A stretch of 64,000 nt of DNA, taken from positions 1 through 64,000 of the forward strand of contig JAFJTR010000073.1 in assembly GCA_022559985.1 (NCBI GenBank), in the 5' to 3' direction. Shown piece after piece: positions 1-10,633 of the stretch. The notes under the pieces are model-generated. The model was given only the letters and a program-made list of their open reading frames with translations, did not search any database and had not been told where the DNA came from. Position 1 is the first letter of the stretch, and each line of letters starts with the position of its first letter. A program made the translations under genes and the position numbers. This DNA comes from Parastagonospora avenae f. sp. tritici 18332-5. Lineage: Eukaryota > Ascomycota > Dothideomycetes > Pleosporales > Phaeosphaeriaceae.

Positions 1-207
1 TGTTCAATCGCTGCTTGAATTGGATCCATATTGGTGGAGTTATCGTGGGTTGAAAATGATGGAGGTGGACGCGTTTTGGTGTTCCGCGCGCATCACGCGC
101 ACGGGCATGTTAAGTGTCAAAACATCATGGTTTTCTGGAAATGATCAGGCACACCAACGATGAAGAAGATTATTGGGTGGAAGCGATGTCGTCGTCCTGC
201 TGTTGCG

Positions 208-229
208 AGAGGGGGGTATAAATCGCTCT
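208..229. promoter_or_regulatory. TATA element 1 with AGAG/CTCT arms
   Basis: TATAAAT at 217-223 follows a run of six G. Weak 4-bp arms AGAG (208-211) and CTCT (226-229) flank it. A CCAAAAAC-type motif follows at about 250. Confidence 0.35.
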
Positions 230-539
230 GAGGGGTGTGAGTTGGTTCTGCCAAAAACTACTTTTTGCGGTTTTTGAAAAAAAGCTGGTTGAGCGTGAGT
301 TATGAGGGTTCTGCGTGTCCAAAAATAGAAGTTATTGACATGATGTCTTTCCGCTGCCAGACTGCGCAATCTACCGGACGACTTGGGGAAAAATGGAATG
401 CACCTTCATATGCTTGGGTTTCTTTTGTCCTTGTCGCTTTCGATGCTTTGCCTGGGTCGGAAAAGCCTACCGATGCACCTGATGTGGCGTTTTAAATTCA
501 TGCACGAATGAGTCGATGTCGGCGTGTCCTGGTTTGAGG

Positions 540-562
540 ACGGGGGTATAAAATACTCCCGT
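540..562. promoter_or_regulatory. TATA element 2 in a near-perfect 23-bp palindrome
   Basis: TATAAAA at 547-553 lies inside a palindrome. The left arm, 540-549 (ACGGGGGTAT), matches the reverse complement of 553-562 at 9 of 10 positions. A pyrimidine-rich stretch follows. Confidence 0.45.
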
Positions 563-833
563 TCTCCTGCACTTCCTGAACTTCCCAAAGAAACATTTCT
601 TTTACTCCAAAACCTCGCGATGCAGTTGGCGATGCCTTTGGAGATCGGAAAGCGATCAAACGACCCTGCTATGTTTCTTCCACTGGCTTGACTCAAAACG
701 TGTACACTGGGTCATTGTGAGAACGACAAAACGTTGCATCGCCATGTCATGCCTCTCTTGCTCTGAGGAGAACGAGATGTCATATTATCAATGGATGGGT
801 ATATGTTACATGACTGGTGTATCTGGTTTGTGC

Positions 834-858
834 GAGGTGTATAAATCTCTCTCACCTC
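834..858. promoter_or_regulatory. TATA element 3 with perfect 6-bp arms
   Basis: TATAAAT at 840-846 is flanked by GAGGTG (834-839) and its exact complement CACCTC (853-858). CT-rich sequence lies between the box and the right arm. Confidence 0.45.
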
Positions 859-1615
859 AACGCATCATATCTTTATCCTCACGAAACTTAAAAAAGCTTT
901 TTTCCCAAGCTTTCATCGATTGGTTGCATGGGTTGAATGCCAAAAACCAAGGTACCAGTATTCGATGTTCTTCTCGCTTGCTCGACCACCTCAAAAACCG
1001 CTGGGAAAATTTGCGGGTATTGAAAAGCAACAGAAAAACCATCAATGAATCCTCCTTTCGCCAAACGACTGATATTTCCAAAACATCTGTTCAAGCACTG
1101 TCTATGACCTGTTCTTGTCTTTCGAGAAATTAAAAGACTGGAAACACCAAAGCATGACCTTCCCGCTCAGATCTCCAGAACAAATCGTTTTCTCAAAGAT
1201 GGGACAGAGGCGACATATGTGTCTGAGGACCTCGAAATCTCAATCATGTGGTGGTATGCTGTTCTCGTCTGGCAGTTAAAGAATGTCCCTTCTCGATTTC
1301 GCATAGGACCAAAAACACGTACACTGCCAACACATGACTGCGTGCTTGCGCGGGCGTGGCCATAGTAAACACAAAAAAAAGGACTAGAAGAGGTCGAGTG
1401 ACTTTGTGCGGCTTGAGAAGATCAAGACCTTATTCGGCATAGTTCGAGAGCTTCTGTCGCTGTTGCTCCCAAATCAACAGCTCACGCCGCCTATGTCTGT
1501 GCTTCTCCGAGCTTACGAAACAATGAGCTTTGGCTGAAAACTCAAGACTGGGTTCGACGGTTCCATGTCTCTGCGCTTGAGTGTCGGGAGGAATAGTGTG
1601 ATGACATGATGGCCG

Positions 1616-1641
1616 AGAGGATCGAGTATATAAATTCCTCT
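1616..1641. promoter_or_regulatory. TATA element 4 with AGAGG/CCTCT arms
   Basis: TATATAAAT at 1627-1635 lies between AGAGG (1616-1620) and CCTCT (1637-1641). A CT-rich tract and an ACCAAAAAG motif near 1690 follow. Confidence 0.45.
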
Positions 1642-2056
1642 TCTCGCCGTCTGACAACACTCCTTACAACCATACCAGGCTCTCGTTTTACCAAAAAGAT
1701 AGCGTGGAGATCGTATGTCTCTGCGCTCTGCCGCTGCGCGATTACAAAAAGTTATTCTCTACCCTGGAACACTTTCTTCTCTTTCTTGTCCTCTGCCACT
1801 GCCAGTCTGCGATCTTAAGAAAACATCGAGGTCACCCTTCGATGATTTTTCCCTGCATTGGCCGCTGCTTCAAAGCATGCCATGAAATCTTTCTCTCTTA
1901 CGCCATCTGTACCAAGAAAACGAGGAAGTCAGTACATGTGCTTGTTCCAGTCCTCCAAAAACATCAGCATCTATTCCCATGACGACTTTGGTGCTTCACT
2001 CTGCTTTATCCAAAAACAACATCTCTACGAAGCAATGAGCAGGACTACTTGGTTTT

Positions 2057-2076
2057 AGAGACATATATAAACCTCT
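2057..2076. promoter_or_regulatory. TATA element 5 with AGAG/CTCT arms
   Basis: TATATAA at 2064-2070 lies between AGAG (2057-2060) and CTCT (2073-2076). The motif TCCAAAAAAAC follows at about 2084. Confidence 0.4.
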
Positions 2077-2439
2077 CCTCTTGTCCAAAAAAACTTACTA
2101 CCCATGCACTCTATCTTCTTGCCAGAAACCGCAGAGATACGACTACATGAGCTTCGGCCGCTTTCCAAAGTCCATGGCTATTACATGAATGTTCGATCCG
2201 CCCCCGGTTCCTTGCAAGGAAAAAAAGAAATTGAAACATGACGCTGCCATGATCTTGCCTCTCTTCTCGGAAAGTAGTATCTACCACGAAAAAACGACGC
2301 CATCCAACGATGTGCTGCTTCTGTCCCCGCGTCCTCTGGAAGATATCTTGTCACGGTTGAGGGCATCTCCTGCCTCACGTGCAGTGGCACCTCACCTCTG
2401 ATGAGACGACGCTGCCTTTCCTGCACTAGCGCTGTTTAC

Positions 2440-2470
2440 AGCTACCCATGTATATATACTGCTCGTAGCT
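2440..2470. promoter_or_regulatory. TATA element 6 with perfect AGCTAC/GTAGCT arms
   Basis: TATATATA at 2451-2458 is bracketed by AGCTAC (2440-2445) and its exact complement GTAGCT (2465-2470). The pyrimidine-rich, CAA-containing stretch that follows resembles a fungal transcription start region. The first ATG downstream, at about 2514, opens an ORF of only about 84 codons with no recognisable product. Confidence 0.45.
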
Positions 2471-2795
2471 TCACCCAATACAACCTCAGTTCAATCCTTC
2501 AATTCTTCTGCATATGCGCGTTTTCCACACCGCGACATATCTACTAGACGGCGCTGTGGTAGTGGATAAAAGCAGATCGAAGAAATGTTCATGTCGCCCT
2601 GCAAAAACTTCTGCTCGTGTCATGGACATCTCCCTCAACTATGTCTCAAACAATACTGAGCCGGCTGCATGGACCGCCGATGTCTCTGCGCTCTCAAAGA
2701 CCCGTACATTTTCCACGTGGATAATTTCGCGGCCAGTCACAAATGAATTTTCTCAAGGGACACCGTAGCAGTATTATGAGTCATATGTCGCCATT

Positions 2796-2816
2796 GATGG
2801 TGTATAATAAAACATC
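2796..2816. promoter_or_regulatory. TATA-like element 7 with GATG/CATC arms
   Basis: TATAATA at 2803-2809 lies between GATG (2796-2799) and CATC (2813-2816). It is the last recognisable member before the Zn2Cys6 gene. The 2830-3270 stretch after it shows nothing I can assign. Confidence 0.35.
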
Positions 2817-3270
2817 GTCTACTCCTTCGCAGATTTAATATCTATTCCTCTACTCTTTTGGAGGAGCTACAAAAATGACACACGCTCGGCGCATGCTTCT
2901 GAAATCTCCGTGGTTCAAAACAACACCAGTCGTACCACATGTTCTGCCATCGTTCTGTGCGTATGGTAAAAGCCCGCTGTAGTCGACCGGTGTTGCTATG
3001 ACGTCAAAGGAACGCATAGTGTTCAGATACATGTGTGGGTAGGCAGTCTTGCGCTTCCCCCGTGCACGCTCCTGTCGAAACCCATCATCACCGAGTCGAC
3101 GCTGGACTGTCTCGACGAGCTTCTTGGGATATAGGCTGCAGACATGAATAAAGGTCTTTTCGGTGCTTCCGCATGCTTACGTAAGACTGACGTATACCTC
3201 AGCTCCTGCTCGTGTCGTCTTATCTACCACAAAACGTACTCTTCTGCCTTCCAAGTCCCGCAAAAGCGCA

Positions 3271-5044
3271 TTACCAGCTGAGATACTGCTTCTTCCCTGG
3301 CGCGTTCGCAGTCATATCGCGTAGACTTCGATAATGCACCGTCGCCTTCCTGTTGTCGACCGGATCATATCTCAACGCAATGACCACAATCCTCAAATCA
3401 TCCGGAGGGATGAGATCGCGACCTGGCATTGTAATAAGTCCTAATTCTTCCTGTGTAGCTTCTTGCTCCACCCTCAACAGTTCCTGTGCGATTTGGCCCG
3501 CTACCAGTCCGTCCCAGAATCCTTCGCGCCGCGGATAACTCAACATGACCCTGACAGCGCGCTTCCGTAATGCGGTACATTCTGAGGGTGCGCGACTCGC
3601 GATGATCCATAACGCTGCTAATGGGCCCATGGTGGTAGTGAAAACAGGAGCTAGTGAGGAACTGTGGGAAAGCAGTTCGGTCGCTAGATCAAGCATCTTG
3701 ACGTGATGCGCGACAACATCAAACGGCTTGCTCAAAGACTCCCCGAAGAAGTCAAATTTGGCTTCCAGATCTCCTCGAGGCACTCGTAGGTTGTATTCCA
3801 GTTGGGCGTGTAAAAGCTGCAGCGCCATGATGGGTTGCGAGAAGTCGCCGCATTTGCTGTTAGCAGCTTTGATACTGAGCGTCTCAAGTAATTCCGTAGC
3901 TCGATCGAATCGCGCGAGTATTTGGCGGTATTGATGAGCCACTATATCTCTTTCTTCGTATGGACGGTGCATATTCGCTGGTAAGAAGGCTAGGACTTGA
4001 TTGAGCTGACTTTGCAGATGGCAGTGCATCGCAACAAGAGAGTCGTTGTCTAAGTTCGTGGTTGGTGATATCTTTGGTTCTTTGACGCGCGGTAAAGGCT
4101 CCCAAACCTTGAGTTCCTCGGACGTCATGATCGCGCGGGCCTGTATGTCGAGCCCAACGAGTATTGATCGCAATGAGTCGATGTTGATCGGATGACGCTC
4201 CAATCGGCCATCCTCCTCGTTGTCTAGCTCGTTGAGTAGTCGAATGCCGCTTCGCAAATGTTGAACAGCCTCTCTTTGATGCCCTTGGAGACACGCCATG
4301 CTGCTGAACAAGATGGAACATGTCATGAGCGTGACTTTGTCTACTATGGCCATGTATCCACCAGGACTGGCTGATCTCAGCAGCCCTTGGATAGCCTGAT
4401 TTGACTGGCGCAGCGCAAATTGCAAGTTCTCATCTGCCAATTCAGACTCGTTTATGTGAGAGCTATGACCCTCATAGAACCTCCGATGCATAGCGCCCAG
4501 TGCGACAATACAATGCTGAATTGATTCATGCTGGTGAGCTGCCCGCAGAAGCTCGATTTGCCAGAAAGGAGAGTCGAGAAAGCCTCTTAAAGAGGATACA
4601 GCATGTGTGGTGAAGAATTCGAAACTAGCTCGCTCCCTTGCTGTCTTTAAACGTAAAGCTGGTGCCAACGGCATGGGGGTCAGAGAACGAACAAGCTCTC
4701 TGCCAGGATAAATCAGGCCTTGGTTCGACGGCGGGCTATTCTTTGGCGAATTGGAAGTAGGCCGAAAGGTCACGTCGTAGCCGTCGCACGCACGGCCTGT
4801 TGATGTGCACCTTTTGCAGGATGGCTTCTCCTCGTCGCATTTCACTTTGCGTATCCTGGCGAGATCAGTACATGCTCAGGGATGCATGCAAGCCTATTCT
4901 GCAGTACAGCAGATTGTTTCCATAAATGGGAGGCTCGCTACAAGTGTAAGGTACAATAAGCAGCACTTACTTGCATGTCTTACAACCACTACGGTTCTTC
5001 GGCTTCCAAGCTCTTTGGCGGACCTTACCGTTGGGTAGCGCCAT
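3271..5044 (-). CDS. Zn(II)2Cys6 fungal transcription factor
   Basis: This is a nuclear zinc-cluster regulator of about 552 aa. Two exons are inferred: 5044-4971 and 4855-3271, with a 115-bp intron (GTAAGT...CAG) inside the zinc cluster. The spliced N-terminus gives a complete binuclear cluster, C21-x2-C24-x6-C31-x6-C38-x2-C41-x6-C48, with the basic signature CKTCKIRKVKCDEEKPSC. An ATG-only reading of the long exon would lose half of the cluster, which is why the start is placed at 5044. The rest is helical and resembles the fungal-specific regulatory region of this family (for example the stretch around LRSGIRLLNELDNEEDG). It lies downstream of the amino acid permease on the same strand, so control of nitrogen uptake is possible but is only inference from position. 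Confidence 0.9.
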
Positions 5045-5534
5045 TGCTCTCCTGCGAAGTGTATGGCGCGGATTGTAGGAGAGAACATGTGCTATACGAG
5101 CAAACAAATGAGGGCGAAGTGGAGCTCACGAGCTCGCTACAGGCGCGTGAAGGCTTACATTATGACGATGTTTGAAACACGAAATGTGCTGTGCCGCAGG
5201 TGTCGGGCGTGGGAGAGCTGGTCGGGGCGTACAGTGAGGGGCTGAAACTAGCCAATGGGAACCCGGCAACTTTGACGCGGGTGGAACACCGGCAAGGGTG
5301 TTCCTTTGTTGCAAGGCAGAAGCCGATGTACGAGGACTTTTACAATCCTTGGATTTTCGAGCAAGGAACTATTCATCTACATTTACAAAGTCTTGGGAAA
5401 GATATAATGCAAATATGGAGTCTATTCTGGATATCTGAAAATCTATGGCTAACCATGCTGATGTTGCTTTTTAAATTCAAACTAAATCCTGCTAACGTTA
5501 TATCAAATCAAACTATAATTGATTGACATCTGGA
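5045..5534. other. Intergenic region between regulator and permease
   Basis: It holds the promoter side of the zinc-cluster gene (5045 upward) and the 3' flank of the permease. The 5340-5530 part is AT-rich. The 111-codon plus-strand ORF here has no recognisable product and I do not call it. Confidence 0.5.
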
Positions 5535-7148
5535 TCAGATCTTACTTAACAATCTCCTCACGAGGCCCTTCTTCTTGTGTCCACCCGCATCAGGCTCACC
5601 ATGCAGCACCTCCTCCTTCGTATCCAAGTCCTTCCGCATCCCAGCATCCAGATCAATCTCGTGAGCGCGCCAATATCGCGTCTTGAACATGAACTTGTAT
5701 CCGAAATAGATGATGCCAAACAGCGGAAGTAGGATATACGCATCGACAAATGTTCCTGCATCGAAAGGACTCAAGGTCGTCCAGCCCTGTACAAGAGCAA
5801 GGAAAATGTTGGCACCGAGTCCGAAATATGAGTTCCATGGGTAGCCAAAGGACCTGAATGGCAGTTGTTCAGGAGCTCGCCCTTGAGCTGACCAGGCTTG
5901 TCGGAAGCGGATGTGCGTGAACGAGATTGCGCCCCAGACGATGAACGTCGATACACCGCTCAGATTGATGATGTATCCGTATGCTTTGCCTCCTCCGGTG
6001 CTCAGGTTCATCAAGGAAATGAATCCAAACAGGTTCGTGAAAATGATGGCGGGGTAGGGAACACCGCGCGAGTTGGTCTTGCCTAGGAAACGTGGCGCCA
6101 TACGCTCCTGTGCCATAAACAGGATAGTCCTTGACCCAATGTAAATTGAGGAGTTCGCGGCGGATACGACTGTGATAAAGATAAAGGCGTTTATCAGATG
6201 CACGCCTCCCGCCCAGCCGGCATTTTGGATTGCGATAGTCATCGGACTCTTCAGCGCACGACTTTCGCCGTTAATAAGGCCGTCCGCATCGGCCGGACAG
6301 GTAAGGCCGAAGAAGAATGCAACTCCCATGTAGACGAACAGGATACGCCATATGACTTGACGTATAGCGAGCGGGACAGCTACACTAGGATTCCGAGTCT
6401 CCGTCGCTGCCACGGCCACAGCCTCAACACCAGCATAGAACGTCGAGGCAAAGACAAATACCTGCGCAACACCACGGAAGCCGTTGGTGAAGGCGCCGGG
6501 ATCGTTCCAGTAGCGAAACCCGATGGCTTCAGTTTGGCCTATCAAGCCTCCGGAAACGTAAATGATGCTGAAAAGGAAGTACGTGCAAAGTCCGACTAGC
6601 TTGACCAAAGCCAGCCAGAATTCAGCCTCGCCAAAAGATTCGACACCAATCATTTGGAATGCCAGGAAGGCGAACCAGAATATCAAGAAGTATCCCCACG
6701 ACGGTACTTTGTCACTCCAGAAGACCATGAGGGATGATATGACGTTGTACTCATTGGCCAGAACGCAGGCCCATACGAGCCAATATTGCCATCCGACGGC
6801 CACACCGAACGCTTTGTCGACGAATCGATCGGAAAGAGTGACAAAAGCACCTCCAGTGGGATACAGAGTCGTCATTTCGCCTAGGGATTGAGTGATGCTC
6901 CATGCGACGATGCCGATGAAACCAAATCCGATAAGTAGGGCTGCAGGACCACCGTTTGCCAGAGCGCCTCCAGTTCCAACGAGGATACCAGGGCCAATGA
7001 TACCAGCCAGCGCCATCATGGACAAATGGCGGGTTTTCAGACCTCGCTTGACGCCCGAGTCTGGATCGATGCGCGAAAAGTCCTCATCGCGGTAGCTGGC
7101 CGTGGGCGAAGCGGCCTCGCCGGGATTCTTGTTGTCGAAGAGCGCCAT
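5535..7148 (-). CDS. Amino acid permease, YAT (fungal APC) family
   Basis: This is a plasma-membrane proton/amino acid symporter of 537 aa in a single exon, a normal length for the fungal YAT family of the APC superfamily. It has a charged N-terminal tail, then GLKTRHLSMMALAGIIGPG and GTGGALANGGPAALL, the family's TM1-TM2 consensus. About twelve hydrophobic segments and a short basic cytoplasmic C-tail (KKKGLVRRLLSKI) follow. The conserved ESFGEAEFWLALVKLVG segment is present. Substrate range cannot be read from sequence; a general or dicarboxylic amino acid permease is possible. The regulator gene follows on the same strand. Confidence 0.92.
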   Translation of the reverse strand: MALFDNKNPGEAASPTASYRDEDFSRIDPDSGVKRGLKTRHLSMMALAGIIGPGILVGTGGALANGGPAALLIGFGFIGIVAWSITQSLGEMTTLYPTGGAFVTLSDRFVDKAFGVAVGWQYWLVWACVLANEYNVISSLMVFWSDKVPSWGYFLIFWFAFLAFQMIGVESFGEAEFWLALVKLVGLCTYFLFSIIYVSGGLIGQTEAIGFRYWNDPGAFTNGFRGVAQVFVFASTFYAGVEAVAVAATETRNPSVAVPLAIRQVIWRILFVYMGVAFFFGLTCPADADGLINGESRALKSPMTIAIQNAGWAGGVHLINAFIFITVVSAANSSIYIGSRTILFMAQERMAPRFLGKTNSRGVPYPAIIFTNLFGFISLMNLSTGGGKAYGYIINLSGVSTFIVWGAISFTHIRFRQAWSAQGRAPEQLPFRSFGYPWNSYFGLGANIFLALVQGWTTLSPFDAGTFVDAYILLPLFGIIYFGYKFMFKTRYWRAHEIDLDAGMRKDLDTKEEVLHGEPDAGGHKKKGLVRRLLSKI

Positions 7149-8087
7149 AAGGAAGGAAGCAGAGGGACGACGAGCACTTCCAAAATGTCCATTGGAGAAA
7201 ACCCATGGCTATATGTTTGCATCCAGCTCGGCTTGGCATAAATCTGGCTTAGACCCAAGTTGACTACAGCGATTGACCGAAGCCAAGCCGTGCGAGTCGA
7301 GATGATGCGATAAGGGTGGAGATGGCGCAATCATAACCATCTTGGCGGAACCTACAGTAGGAGCGAACATCCGGCCTGCATCGATAAGACATTTCAAAAA
7401 TCTCCGATGGTCTGCAAGCTACGCGAAGCATACCTGGAATCTCTTTTCCAGCGCCATCGCGGGATCTTGAAGACTCTCGACAATCACTGCGGACAGGACC
7501 GCTGCAACCCCGGAATCTGCTAGACCCAGCTTAGCCTAGTCCCAACATCAGGCACGACTCGTTACGAGGGCTTTCACGGAGTCGGTCCACCTTCTCCAGT
7601 CTTCCCCATTTCATTACGAACTCTTTCGCCTTCGTCAGACTTTATCTCTTCCGCTCGGTCCCTCCCGTATCTCGCCGCGTTTCCTTAAGGGTTCGCAGGG
7701 GTCGGTTGCGGCGTCTATGCGATGTCCACGATAAGGTGAAAATTTGATCCTTGTCATCGTTACATACACGAGAAAAAGAAAGCCTAGAAAGTCTACACAA
7801 AATTCGTGAACAAAGGCTACTTGTAAGCTTCACGGAAATCAGCAACAGCAATACGCTACCCTGAATGCATGTCCGAGCGCAAAGCATCCAAGCAAGGGCA
7901 TTCACACTGCTCACGGACCGCACAAAGAGGTTGTATGTTGGCTAACATGATATTCATTATTTGCGCAATGCGTCTTCTATTTACAATACTAAGCGAGAGT
8001 CGTTGTTGACACTGCTCCAGTCAGGTCATATATATATGCAAAGATCATCTGTTTATATCCTCCAGCTCTTCCTCATGCCGGACGCAT
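7149..8087. other. Intergenic region, permease promoter and Egh16-like gene 3' flank
   Basis: About 940 bp without a supportable gene. The 7149-7600 part should contain the permease promoter. An alternating AT tract lies near 8029-8039. The short ORFs here look like chance. Confidence 0.5.
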
Positions 8088-9023
8088 TTAGTTGCGGTTG
8101 TTGAACTCCATACGCTTCTTGAGCCTGTAGGCAATGGATCGCTTCCTGGCAGCAGTCGACTGAGTGAAGGCAACAGATCCACCAAAGGGACCAGCAGCGG
8201 CACCGTTGCGGACGCGCATAACGCAGACATTGGGGGTTCCGGCAACGGTAGCATCGCAAGTCATGCCAGCGGGCATCTGAACCTTCATCTCGAACTCGGT
8301 GTTGGTGGCGAGCGAGATACCCTGGACACCAAGGCCGGGAACGTCCTGGGTGACAGTGGCCTTCTGCATGGCAGCCTCATCGGTTCCTCCGGAAGTACCG
8401 TCGACGTCAGCTGTGAAGGGACCAGCGCCGTCCTGGTTGATCTGGCGAAGAGTCATGGTGACAGTGCCATCGTCGGCACAGGTAGGAAGACCAGAGCTTG
8501 AACCAGCACCAGTAGCAGCTGCGACGCGAGCCTCAGGAGGACCGTTGCTCTTAGCACCACCACCGCCCAAGAGACCTGCGATGCCAGTTGCTCCAGCGTT
8601 GCCGCCCTTGCCACCAGCACCACCAGCACCGCCACCGAGGAGACCGGCGAGGAACTGGCGCTTCTTCTGCGCCTGTTGAATGTTGTCCTCAACGCCGACA
8701 CTGCCGGATGCACCCTGGTTGGCGGGTGGTGCAGCGCCCTGGCCCATGAAGGCACCGATCATGACTGCGGCGTCAACGGGACCGTTGCCCTGAGTGCGAC
8801 CAAGAGGAGTGGCCTTTCCGCTGGCGATGTCGCGGTCGCGGATGATGGCGGTGTCTGCCTGAGAACCGCAGCCGTTGGAAGAGCAGTCACGAGGAGTTCC
8901 ATCCTGGATGGTCAAGCCGGGCATAGTGACTCCATTGGCACCGGTGATTTCCGTAACGACACCGTGGGCTGAAGCGCAAGCTGCAAGAGCAGCGACGAAA
9001 GCGATTCGCTGTGAGAAGTACAT
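8088..9023 (-). CDS. Secreted Egh16-like (GEgh16/MAS family) protein
   Basis: This is a 311-aa single-exon extracellular protein of the Egh16/MAS family, which was first described from appressorium-stage genes of plant pathogenic fungi. A signal peptide (about residues 1-19) ends in ASA, and the mature protein would begin with His: HGVVTEITGANGVTMPGL. The family core follows, with DGTPRDCSSNGCGSQADT and PLGRTQGNGPVDAAVMIGAF. A Gly/Ala-rich insert after a KKR site (about residues 120-160) separates this core from the C-terminal half, which carries paired Cys. The end is basic (RKRSIAYRLKKR). The biochemical role is unknown. KR sites might be processed by a Kex2-type protease. Confidence 0.9.
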   Translation of the reverse strand: MYFSQRIAFVAALAACASAHGVVTEITGANGVTMPGLTIQDGTPRDCSSNGCGSQADTAIIRDRDIASGKATPLGRTQGNGPVDAAVMIGAFMGQGAAPPANQGASGSVGVEDNIQQAQKKRQFLAGLLGGGAGGAGGKGGNAGATGIAGLLGGGGAKSNGPPEARVAAATGAGSSSGLPTCADDGTVTMTLRQINQDGAGPFTADVDGTSGGTDEAAMQKATVTQDVPGLGVQGISLATNTEFEMKVQMPAGMTCDATVAGTPNVCVMRVRNGAAAGPFGGSVAFTQSTAARKRSIAYRLKKRMEFNNRN

Positions 9024-9155
9024 ATTGAATGTGAGGATTACTGAACGAGATCAACTCGGATTTGGATTATGAATGAAGGTAATGAAGAGAAGGCTAGAAG
9101 CGAATAGCACCAGGCTGATAAGATGTATTAGAGGAGCTAGAGGATTGAAGTGCTA

Positions 9156-9174
9156 GATGATGATGATGATGATA
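9156..9174. repeat. (GAT)n microsatellite
   Basis: Six GAT units in a row, upstream of the Egh16-like gene. Confidence 0.8.
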
Positions 9175-10020
9175 GACCTGATGGGCGCCACGATGCCTTG
9201 CTCTTATACCTCACGATACTCCACCAACCACCCTCACACTGCCCCGATCTCCACCCAATGATCCTACAAAGATACTCGCTACAGCCTCGGAATACCCATT
9301 CTTTTTCCCATGAGAAACATCAAGATCTCCATGAGCATAAACCACGATGTGCTTCAGGGAGGCTCTTTTCCTGGCCGAAGCAGGGCTTGGCTACGAGGAA
9401 GCGTTTCCTTACACGCTTGGCCGCATCCACGAAGCCAATCCCCAGGCCTCCGCGGTGCCTTTGTTCCGGAACAGAGTTTCAATTGCGGCGCCTGGAGAAG
9501 GCGCTGAGATGCCAAGGCGTAAACCTTTCATGCGAGCAGAGGGTGCCGAAACGGGTGGATTGGGGAGATCTGAAGCGAGGGGCGCTAGCTGTTTGTTTGT
9601 GTTTTGTGATTTGCGTTGCAGATGCCGATTTGCATTGTGGAAGCAACGCCAAAATAGACATCGAACGGTAAATGACGAGGTCTTGTTATTGGGGGTGGTT
9701 AAGCATCAGCCAATTCAGACCAACAATCGCACAGTCAGAACTTCTACCACGTATCTTAAAGCCTCCATCTCACCATCACCACTTCGTGATCTACACCTCC
9801 CTTGCACCCCATCCTACAGCCAAGTCGCAACAAGCAAATCGCCAAGTGCGATCACTCGCGTTTCCAAATTTAGCGTCCCGAGGTGTTTGGGTGTTGATGT
9901 GTCGCAAGCTAGCGTTTCACCGGAACGACACACTCCGATCTTCAAACAGGTTTCGCATATGCGACGCCTGCTATACCAACCGAGGTACGGTGCATCTTTA
10001 GTCAGTGTGATGATCGAGAT

Positions 10021-10037
10021 GTGTGTGTGTGTGTGTG
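10021..10037. repeat. (GT)n microsatellite
   Basis: Eight GT units followed by GAGT and GGT variants. Confidence 0.8.
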
Positions 10038-10633
10038 AGTGAGTGGTGGTGGCAATCGTAGGGAAAAGAATTGCTTTGGGATGAGTTTTGCTCACAAGAC
10101 TCACAGCAAGATCTATAAATCGACCAGTATATGGTGTTCGACACGACTTTGGTTTACGATGTTGATCCGGATGAATCATCTGTTAATGGCGCTGTCTTCG
10201 TGTTCCCCATTTCAAGATGCAATATGCTTCCTTTTGCCTGCATCTTTCGACACCGTCAGGTACATGTCGTCGCCAGAGCACACCAGCCTGAACTTACAGT
10301 CTGCAGTTGCTTTTACGTTTCGAAAATCCCAATGGTTGGAGAGGACGATCGATTCCAGGCCCTCGACTACAATGCTACGCGGTGGCTGTCACTTATAGTC
10401 TCTCGCTGTTAGAATAATCTCGACCTGTCAAAGCAACACAGCATCTTCTATTCCTACGCTTCCTTGATTGCAAAGCTTCGCGGATTGAGCGGACAGAGTC
10501 CAATAAAGTTGTTCTAACAAGACATTGTCGACACCTGCTCTCTCTAAGGTTCGAGGTACTCCCTCAATGTCCTCGGCACCTCAACATCCCTCTCCAGCTC
10601 CTCGATCACGCCAAAAGCATCTGGAGTCTCTAC

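Larger units (their letters stand above)
200..2820. repeat. Degenerate array of seven TATA elements flanked by inverted-repeat arms
   Basis: TATA-like boxes lie at about 217, 547, 840, 1627, 2064, 2451 and 2803. Each sits in a 7-19 bp loop between short arms that can pair, and the arm sequence changes from element to element. Most boxes are followed by a pyrimidine-rich stretch, and a CCAAAAA-type run occurs within about 130 bp in several cases. A second phrase, ATGTCT(C/T)T(G/C)CGCT, recurs near 343, 1565, 1715 and 2681. No long ORF is present. The spacing is irregular (about 290-790 bp), so this is a diverged repeat family rather than a clean tandem array. Each element looks like a core promoter; whether any is transcribed is unknown. 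Confidence 0.5.
9024..10633. other. Intergenic region, no supportable gene
   Basis: It holds the promoter of the Egh16-like gene and two microsatellites. Plus-strand ORFs of up to 231 codons overlap each other in different frames and show no domain, signal peptide or family motif, so I do not call them. Confidence 0.5.

Noticed and set aside
9150..10042. Plus-strand ORFs of 173 and 231 codons
   Set aside because: They overlap each other in different frames, begin in the GAT microsatellite or mid-promoter, and have no protein-like features.
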